Under the pieces are notes generated by a model. That model was not told the origin of the DNA. It saw nothing but the letters and a program-made list of their open reading frames with translations, and made no database searches. Both the position numbers and the translations under genes were made by a program. From Bacteroidia bacterium (GTDB taxonomy: Bacteria > Bacteroidota > Bacteroidia > Bacteroidales > Marinifilaceae), in NCBI GenBank assembly GCA_025999735.1, contig BNXR01000083.1, positions 1-9,121 on the forward strand: a stretch of 9,121 nucleotides of DNA, in the 5' to 3' direction. Of the stretch, positions 6,501 to 9,121 are shown piece by piece (the first letter of the stretch is position 1; the number at the start of each line of letters is the position of its first letter).

Positions 6501-8360
6501 ATTGGTGGTGCACCAGTCAGCGAGAGCGTAGCTGTTGCGTATCGGGTCTGTCGGTTTAGAAACTGGATTGCCGAGAACAACAGTATCTTTAAACTCTGTC
6601 ACACCGGTACCTCTAAAGGTTACTATACGGTAATGAATAATGTCCCATTTTGCATAGAGCGTTGTATCGCTCGTCACAGTAGTAGTAGAAAAAGTCCAAG
6701 GATTTGTACCTGCGTACCAACCACCAAAGGTGTAACCTGTACTATCGGGAGTAGCAGGCTCGGTAAGCATAGCCCCATGCAATACAGAAGGCACCGTATC
6801 AATTCTGCCGTTATTGTAGTCATATTGTACGGTATATTCATTCTTTTTCCAATTGGCATAAAGTTTAATGTCTTTTGTTACCGTATCGATAGAGAAATTC
6901 CAGATATTCGTTGTGCTTTTAGTATTAGTTGTCTTATGCCAACTCACTACGCTATATCCTATGCTGTCAGAAATAGGTTCGTTTATTTTATCGCCGTGAG
7001 ACACTGTTTGGCTTGTAGGAGTAGTTCCACCGTTAGCCTCAAAGGTAACTGTGACAAGCTTTTTCTTAAATACAGCATGAATGGTGTGAGCAGTGTCTAT
7101 TAATAAGGTATATTTATTATTTGTCACAGCCGCAGTGCTGTCGTTGCCATCAACATAAAGGGTATCGAGAACGTAATTGGTGGCAGGGGTTACGGTAAAC
7201 ACCTTTTTCGTTCCATAGTTGAAGGAACCTCCTGCCGTCATGCTACCGTGCGCACCGACAGTCGAGATAATATTATATTGTACGATGTTCCAGATTGCTT
7301 TGAGTTGAAAACCTGCTGTCACTTGGGTGTTAATAAAATCGTAGGGCATCGTACCTTTGTTCCAAGTGTCAAACGTATATCCCTTGCGGGTGGGGGCTGT
7401 CGGTCTTACAACCTTATCACTGTGTACGACTGTCTGAGGAGCAGGAGTAGGTGCACCACCGTTGGAATTGAAGGTTATATCGAAAGTCCTTACCCATTGA
7501 GCTTTGAGCGTGATGTCTTCCTTTACCGTATCAACAGCGAAATTCCAAGCATCGGCAGTATTTCCTTTGTTCCAAGCTACTAAGGCATTGTTCTGCTTCG
7601 TAATGCCGGTAGGTTGGATAAGCTTAGCACCGCGTGCGACTGTCCGAACAACAGGCGTGTACGGCGCGCCACCGTTTGGATTAAAGGTCACCGTATAGGT
7701 GGGTATCGAGGTCGGGGTGGGCAGAGTAGATAGAAATGACCATGCAGAACCGTATGCTGTTTCCGCACCACTGGGCACCGACACCTGACAAGTGGCTGGT
7801 ATGTTCTGAAAACTATTCGCTCCAAGTTTTGGGGGTGTTGTATTTAAACTGGTAATACTCGTGAGAGGGCAATTGTTAAAAGCTTGTGGACAGATGGTGT
7901 CCACATTCGCTGGCAAGACCATCGAAGTAATTCCGCTCGCATTACTAAAAGCACTCCCCCCAATAGAGGTAATACTTGTAGGCAAAGATACTGATGTAAG
8001 GCTACCTTTTAGAGTAAACGAGCTAGCCGGCAGCTCATTGGCAGGATAAAAAAAAGAGCCTGTTTGATAAGGAGAACGAGGACCATCCGGACCGTCGTAC
8101 ACTACGATTGTCACATCAGTCAAATCAAGTGTCACCAAAGGAATATTATCGCGTATAAACTTCACATCGCGGGCATCAATCACTCCCGTGACAGTAAGGT
8201 TAGTAGTAGTAGCAGGCACGTCTGTTAGTGACATCAGCCCTGCACCTGTTGAATTGTAGGTAACAACTTGTGCACTTACATTCACCACAGCGCACAACAA
8301 TCCTGCACACAAAAGCCAAAGAGTTACGAAATACTTTTTTATCATCACCTCCATTATCAT
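576..8360 (-). CDS. Giant modular T9SS-secreted surface protein (BspA-type LRR, InlB-like B-repeats, MBG and Ig-like repeats)
   Basis: A 2594-residue protein with no internal stop. Residues 6-30 form a Sec signal peptide (MIKK start, hydrophobic core, VSA|Q cleavage). Residues 32-115 resemble the 'IDARDxxxxRDN' leader common before BspA-type repeats, and 118-212 carry leucine-rich BspA-type repeats. Residues 221-1164 hold nine InlB-like B-repeats (GY.F..W ... LYAKW) interspersed with four divergent ones (YVLDTLYVDG ... HTIHAVF). Residues 1167-2358 alternate eight Ig-like modules (Q.I.W ... YGDT) with six MBG-type modules (YGDPxP ... Y.F.Y..G.L.I.K). Residues 2523-2594 are a T9SS type A sorting domain (AYPNP, VFDLSGRLV, GLYFIKV). 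Such proteins are exported by Sec then T9SS and act at the cell surface; adhesion is the usual proposal but no ligand or enzyme site is visible. Cysteines are few. Start: ATG codons at 8360, 8354 and 8345 are possible; the third gives the most typical signal peptide, and the GGAGG before it is too close (2 nt) to be a good Shine-Dalgarno. It is monocistronic as far as can be seen. Confidence 0.95.
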   Translation of the reverse strand: MIMEVMIKKYFVTLWLLCAGLLCAVVNVSAQVVTYNSTGAGLMSLTDVPATTTNLTVTGVIDARDVKFIRDNIPLVTLDLTDVTIVVYDGPDGPRSPYQTGSFFYPANELPASSFTLKGSLTSVSLPTSITSIGGSAFSNASGITSMVLPANVDTICPQAFNNCPLTSITSLNTTPPKLGANSFQNIPATCQVSVPSGAETAYGSAWSFLSTLPTPTSIPTYTVTFNPNGGAPYTPVVRTVARGAKLIQPTGITKQNNALVAWNKGNTADAWNFAVDTVKEDITLKAQWVRTFDITFNSNGGAPTPAPQTVVHSDKVVRPTAPTRKGYTFDTWNKGTMPYDFINTQVTAGFQLKAIWNIVQYNIISTVGAHGSMTAGGSFNYGTKKVFTVTPATNYVLDTLYVDGNDSTAAVTNNKYTLLIDTAHTIHAVFKKKLVTVTFEANGGTTPTSQTVSHGDKINEPISDSIGYSVVSWHKTTNTKSTTNIWNFSIDTVTKDIKLYANWKKNEYTVQYDYNNGRIDTVPSVLHGAMLTEPATPDSTGYTFGGWYAGTNPWTFSTTTVTSDTTLYAKWDIIHYRIVTFRGTGVTEFKDTVVLGNPVSKPTDPIRNSYALADWCTTNGTPPTNPWNFSNPVTVNTILYAKWIRTYRVTFNVHNGFSTPQPQDLKTGDTVSVPIAPTRIGYDFVGWYKEAAGTTAWNFSTDTVATAAITIHAVWNIKKYTITATTDGNGTFNQSSTVTKDSNTNISYVATADPHHVVDTIYVDGVDVRNLLINGRRYDFTNIDANHTIHAVFKLQELSVVFLSGPATSADTIDKQLVPWNTTATEPITDSTGYHVLSWHKQANLATANMVDLGSTPITANIRFFAKWEKNKYTVTFDANGGTAVSPDTITHGVVVPEPLVPPRPGYAFLGWFTDNTTFLNKWDFSTDTVTSNITLYANWKTAWTVAFIDHNRGTDLDTVIWIGGKITQPANPDSTGYTFVKWCKVGTTTAYNFNAVVTTNLTLYATWKINQYTLTASTGTGGNISPKTKKVNHGTDFAFTITPQAAYVLDTLLVDGIDSLASHPLASNYTFYNIDTAHTIHVGFKKKTFTLTAVAGANGSISPSGPTMVEYGSSQIFTFAPDPYYVIDSVKVDGVSRPGAVLSKSLTLSNIKDNHTIRVVFRSNKQNLAWAVPLWNTAYGDTTVLRVTSLSGARAVFSSGRPAVAQLVRDSLLIVRSNVDTAVIRAIVPADAFYAADTIYYTLRVSKKDRTIAFDPESVVLAYFNPFSFRHVPTGGAVTDDLRYKIIDAAGDASVTIDSVTGEVHAVSQLGTLEIQAVKLADNYYNAATASYVLEITQATQTINWNPNTNVAYGDTILLVGADTAIATSGLKVTFESLEANKATVRGDTLFISNLLSLPTTVTIRAKQISSSNLFANATPVERIFSIRGKQGLDWTQTLSDTTYGDTTVLNAAVSSTQPIVYTSSNPTVAEITGNVLRMKSGTGTAKITAAVAATADYIADTITQTVTAAKATLSVTADSAYRIYGDPNPSFTLSYFGWKNGEGTASLLAVPTATTVLTQAQAVGLYTDTIIPAGGLSNNYAFDYHKGNLLIDSATLTFKARDTTITYGQGPLMTSVTSGVDASGYKNGENISCLTSPLSLDVPSDTLAGTYPINFTSGASAANYRLVYIPGTLTINKAPLHVTVAGATITYGDPIPSFTVNYSGFVHSDTVANITPPTATTAASASSSAGKYPITLAGGASSNYDFTYINDTLTINKAPLTVTPIDTFKMYNTENPPIRLTYSGFKLADTPASLTPAPTATSTAGKSSAPGNYPITVAGGVSNNYVFTYDTATLRVDTATQSISFAEAVVDTFYSPTFSYTPTLIDDGVGSGAITYAQIGGSGTATLDTTSGKITDVTKSDTIRVRATKAGDGSYKAATAVYSLVIKKAPQTIIWNQSPTTFQNKKYGDAPIKLTGRAQSNGVNTNLPLTYTSTADTIVATSHDTAFIRGAGGPVTLTAVQAGNDNYLAVSSGVKTFPSVGKALLTVSAVDTTITSGDPIPTFRVRYSGWVRSSDDSLNIGSVISTPPLASTTVASGSAAGIYTDTIKVSGGVSSKYDFDYRPGTLTISKMAQSLTWGGTFYPTYGATTILRASSNSGNPVVFTASGGARIENDTLLIITSGTGSATVHATVDSTATHHSVDSVRTFAVFPATLTVAVADTFRMYGDPNPAFRLIYSGWKNGDSVSMITPPTPTTIATDTSSVGKYRVTTTGGSSENYLFSHTSFDSLEILKAQQTITWNLAASYAFSRNDTLTLAATSSSGDTVIYYSLDLGIAVVSGNTVLIKDTIGIVRIMALSYGNNNYHPVADTGSWVVSDSAKNVKGSVWVNDSIVLNPAAPYLVSCDASSALIEVRTENPSAQVTFINSPLLTSPGIYTIRYTVTTSRATRVDSVTVELRYQFSEVTSTLFDEVLIGVNVKNGYTFTGYTWYQNGSNAGTSQFYSATFDTTAVYSVDLTTTSGEVLHSCPGKLLVATRAVATSLQAYPNPVSRGGQVTVTGIPSDVQTLQVFDLSGRLVSTESVVEQQQVLSMPWADGLYFIKVGRKVVKILVE
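579..794 (-). other. T9SS type A C-terminal sorting domain (residues 2523-2594)
   Basis: Begins SLQAYPNPVSRGG and carries the three conserved blocks of the family: the YPNP motif near residues 2527-2530, the central VFDLSGRLVSTESVV strand pair, and the final GLYFIKVGRKVVKILVE. In known T9SS substrates this domain directs passage through the outer membrane and is then removed by the sortase PorU. It tells that the host genome should encode a T9SS elsewhere. Confidence 0.93.
1287..4868 (-). other. Alternating Ig-like and MBG repeat region (residues 1165-2358)
   Basis: Module borders by eye, in residues. Ig-like (Q-x-[IL]-x-W type): 1167-1250, 1251-1340, 1341-1432, 1433-1511, 1841-1931, 1932-2025, 2114-2193 and 2276-2358. 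MBG type: 1512-1595, 1596-1680, 1681-1760, 1761-1840, 2026-2113 and 2194-2275. The order is four Ig, four MBG, two Ig, MBG, Ig, MBG, Ig. MBG modules share 'YGDPxPxF...YSG(W/F)...A..Y.I..(A/S)GG.S.NY.F.Y..G.L.I.K'. These are beta-sandwich-like stalk modules in known proteins, so a long rod is the inferred shape. Confidence 0.8.
4869..7700 (-). other. InlB-like B-repeat region with interspersed divergent repeats (residues 221-1164)
   Basis: Nine B-repeats end in the (K/A)xW signature at residues 289, 357, 504, 572, 644, 716, 869, 941 and 1009, giving a period of 68-74 residues. Four divergent B-repeats (about 358-434, 717-795, 1010-1088 and 1089-1164) share 'V(L/V/I)D(T/S)(L/I/V)xVDG' and 'HTI(H/R)xxF'. 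The order is 2 B, D, 4 B, D, 3 B, D, D. The family is the Listeria-Bacteroides repeat seen in surface proteins, usually as a spacer or stalk. Confidence 0.88.
7725..8009 (-). other. BspA-type leucine-rich repeat segment (residues about 118-212)
   Basis: Contains SLTSVSLPTSITSIGGSAFS followed by GITSMVLPANVDTICPQAF and a last unit ending in GANSF, which follow the 'LTSVxLPxSxTxIGxxAFxxC' pattern of BspA-like LRR_5 repeats. A typical closing element, VPSGAETAYGSAWSFL, matches the 'VPxGxxxxYxxAxxW' end of such segments. There are only about three units. In known BspA-like proteins these repeats bind host or bacterial surface ligands; that function here is inference. Confidence 0.85.
8271..8360 (-). 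other. Signal peptide and alternative start codons of the giant protein
   Basis: Residues 1-30 read as a short basic n-region (IKK), a hydrophobic core (FVTLWLLCAGLLCAVV) and NVSA before Q31, a standard signal peptidase I site. Three in-frame ATG codons (residues 1, 3 and 6) lie within 18 bases. No lipobox is placed correctly: the two cysteines at 18 and 23 lie inside the hydrophobic core. Confidence 0.85.
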
Positions 8361-8416
8361 TGTATTATTAGTTTAATTTACGGTTATACAGTCCTTTATT
8401 TATAAAAATTTGGGTG

Positions 8417-8447
8417 CGAAAGTATATCAAAATATTGACAAATACAA
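8417..8447 (-). promoter_or_regulatory. Bacteroidota-type promoter candidate for the giant gene
   Basis: On the minus strand TTG (8447-8445) is followed after 20 nt by TACTTTCG (8424-8417). This fits the Bacteroidota consensus TTG-N19-21-TAnnTTTG except for one base in the -7 box. A transcript would begin near 8410 and carry a 5' leader of about 50 nt rich in A and T. No operator or riboswitch fold was seen in the leader. Confidence 0.5.
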
Positions 8448-8465
8448 TATTTTAGGTAAAAAAAT

Positions 8466-8490
8466 GTCTGAACTACGATTTTAATAAGAT
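8466..8490 (+). repeat. Degenerate arm of the TCTTGAACC repeat family
   Basis: GTCTGAACTACGATTTTAAT plus AAGAT matches the arm GTCTTGAACCATGATTTTCAT-AAGAT at 8519-8544 with one missing base and a few substitutions. Together with the inverted half-copy at 8637-8656 it flanks the better-preserved palindrome, which suggests nested or repeated insertion. Confidence 0.5.
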
Positions 8491-8516
8491 GAATGTTCTG
8501 TATCAGGATTTTCATA

Positions 8517-8633
8517 TTGTCTTGAACCATGATTTTCATAAGATTTACAAGATTTGCAAGATGAAAGAGGAAGAAAAGAGAATTAATTATCTTGGTAATC
8601 CTTTAATCTTGACAAAATCGTGGTTCAAGACAA
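8517..8633. repeat. 117-bp imperfect palindromic element (MITE-like or dispersed repeat)
   Basis: The ends are TTGTCTTGAACCATGATTTT (8517-8536) and AAAATCGTGGTTCAAGACAA (8614-8633), an inverted repeat with 19 of 20 positions paired. The arms continue inward with lower identity (AAGATTTACAAGATTTGCAAG against CTTGGTAATCCTTTAATCTT) to about 8562 and 8589, leaving a purine-rich loop of about 26 nt. There is no transposase inside. Left-arm copies also occur at 272-335, on the far side of the giant gene. Confidence 0.75.
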
Positions 8634-8636
8634 AGT

Positions 8637-8656
8637 AAAATCACGGTTCAAGATAA
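8637..8656 (-). repeat. Inverted half-copy of the TCTTGAACC repeat family
   Basis: AAAATCACGGTTCAAGATAA is the reverse complement of TTATCTTGAACCGTGATTTT, close to the half-copy at 270-289. It lies 3 nt beyond the 117-bp palindrome. Confidence 0.6.
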
Positions 8657-8663
8657 AAGGAGG

Positions 8664-8682
8664 TTGCGGGTCAAGCCCGCAA
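8664..8682. repeat. Short perfect hairpin TTGCGGG-TCAAG-CCCGCAA
   Basis: A 7-bp perfect stem with a 5-nt loop, followed by TGACGG. On the minus strand it reads CCGTCATTGCGGGCTTGACC and on, a word I associate with short palindromic intergenic repeats in several bacteria; that link is from memory and unverified. It has only a weak T tract on the minus strand, so a terminator role is unlikely. Confidence 0.5.
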
Positions 8683-8694
8683 TGACGGACTATA

Positions 8695-8733
8695 TAAAAA
8701 AACGCTGGCGCGGCTTTGTAAGCCGCGCCAGCG
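8695..8733 (-). terminator. Perfect 31-nt GC palindrome (copy 4) acting as terminator of the coiled-coil gene
   Basis: CGCTGGCGCGGCTT and AAGCCGCGCCAGCG pair perfectly (14 bp) around a TGT loop at 8703-8733. On the minus strand the stem is followed by seven T (8702-8696), 35 nt after the stop of the coiled-coil gene, a textbook intrinsic terminator. It is at the same time the most symmetric copy of the repeat found at 239, 340 and 494. Confidence 0.75.
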
Positions 8734-8767
8734 AAAAAAGACTACCCATATTAAACGTTATAGAGCC

Positions 8768-9121
8768 TTATTTTTGAGCTAATTGTCTCCTTAGCTCTTC
8801 GATGGCTTTATCTTTTTCTTCAATGACTTTTACGCTTTCTGCAAGGGATTTATCTTTTTCTTCGATGGCTTTTTCTTTTTCTTCGATGACTTTTACACTT
8901 TCTTCGATGGCTTTTTCTTTTTCTTCGATGACTTTTACACTTTCTTCGATGGCTTTTTCTTTTTCTTCGATGACTTTTACACTTTCTTCGATGGCTTTTT
9001 CTTTTTCTTCGAGTTTTTTTGCCGTTTTTTCGAATTTTTTTACCGCTTTTACAAGTTTTTCATCTGACTCTGCTGTCCGTTCATCTAAGGTTTGTTTTAC
9101 GGCTATTTCATCGTCCAAGAT
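8768..9121 (-). CDS. C-terminal part of a coiled-coil protein; gene continues past the window edge
   Basis: The frame is open at base 9121 and ends with TAA at 8768-8770, giving 117 visible residues. A TTG at 9118-9116 could be read as a start, but the open frame and lack of a ribosome-binding site make a truncated upstream part more likely. The visible part is almost wholly Lys/Glu/Ala with a heptad pattern: residues AVKKFEKTAKKLEEKEK, then repeats of VKVIEEKEKAIEES (14 residues, two heptads), ending in EELRRQLAQK. It should form a long, soluble alpha-helical coiled coil. I cannot name the family. Proteins with variable charged C-terminal helices include Rpn/PD-(D/E)XK putative transposases of Bacteroidota, but no catalytic residues are in view. 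No signal peptide or membrane segment is visible. Confidence 0.8.
   Translation of the reverse strand: MLDDEIAVKQTLDERTAESDEKLVKAVKKFEKTAKKLEEKEKAIEESVKVIEEKEKAIEESVKVIEEKEKAIEESVKVIEEKEKAIEEKDKSLAESVKVIEEKDKAIEELRRQLAQK
8797..9012 (-). repeat. 42-bp in-frame tandem repeat array inside the coiled-coil gene
   Basis: Units at 8860-8901, 8902-8943 and 8944-8985 are identical, and 8986-9012 is an identical partial fourth unit. A diverged unit at 8797-8838 and a half unit at 8839-8859 lie at the C-terminal side. The unit encodes 14 residues (two heptads), so adding or losing copies keeps both the frame and the coiled-coil register. Perfect identity suggests recent expansion. Confidence 0.9.

Noticed and set aside
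6106..7103. Several plus-strand open frames of 61-156 codons over the B-repeat region.
   Set aside because: They overlap one another and the giant gene, and their similar content reflects the repeated antisense of the B-repeats.
8561..8638. A 25-codon plus-strand ORF (MKEEEKRINYLGNPLI...).
   Set aside because: It lies in the loop and right arm of the 117-bp palindrome, so its sequence follows from the repeat; no ribosome-binding site in front.
8664..8682. Hairpin as the terminator of the coiled-coil gene.
   Set aside because: The T tract after it on the minus strand is weak (CCTCCTTTTATC), and a much better terminator lies upstream in transcription order at 8703-8733.

Overview
The window looks like an accessory stretch of a Bacteroidota (probably Bacteroidales) chromosome. 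The main evidence is one very large secreted protein with a BspA-type leucine-rich segment, InlB-like B-repeats, MBG ('YGD') domains and a type IX secretion system (T9SS) C-terminal sorting domain. That combination is typical of T9SS-bearing Bacteroidota. The promoter candidate upstream of this gene also resembles the Bacteroidota form (TTG - about 20 nt - TAnnTTTG). The genus cannot be fixed from this sequence.

Layout. Positions 1-139 (+) hold the 3' tail of a gene that starts outside the window. Its last residues are split by an apparent +1 frameshift in a CCCC run, so it looks decayed. Positions 140-238 show nothing I recognise. Positions 239-520 are a non-coding cluster of repeats: three copies of a GC-rich palindrome (two of them inverted around a segment with three small hairpins) and half-copies of a second family with the core TCTTGAACCACGATTTT. 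Positions 521-565 form a strong terminator hairpin, followed by the giant gene (576-8360, minus strand, 2594 codons) that fills 85% of the window. Its promoter candidate is at 8417-8447. Positions 8466-8740 are a second repeat cluster: a 117-bp imperfect palindrome of the TCTTGAACC family, a short CCCGCAA hairpin, and a perfect 31-nt GC palindrome. Positions 8768-9121 (-) are the 3' part of another gene, encoding a coiled coil built from perfect 42-bp tandem repeats.

How the parts work together. The giant protein is expected to be exported by Sec, moved across the outer membrane by T9SS, and anchored or released after its C-terminal domain is removed; an adhesin or cell-surface role is likely but not proven. 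The two minus-strand genes are each followed by a terminator-like hairpin, so they are probably separate transcription units. The same two repeat families sit on both sides of the giant gene, including a 43-nt direct repeat (one mismatch) about 8.2 kb apart. This makes the gene a plausible unit for loss, gain or rearrangement by recombination.

Limits. No tRNA, rRNA, CRISPR array or complete transposase gene was seen. I do not see a convincing new multi-gene system. The points most worth checking are the repeat-bracketed giant gene, the REPIN-like doublet and the variable coiled-coil array. All family calls were made by eye, without database searches.
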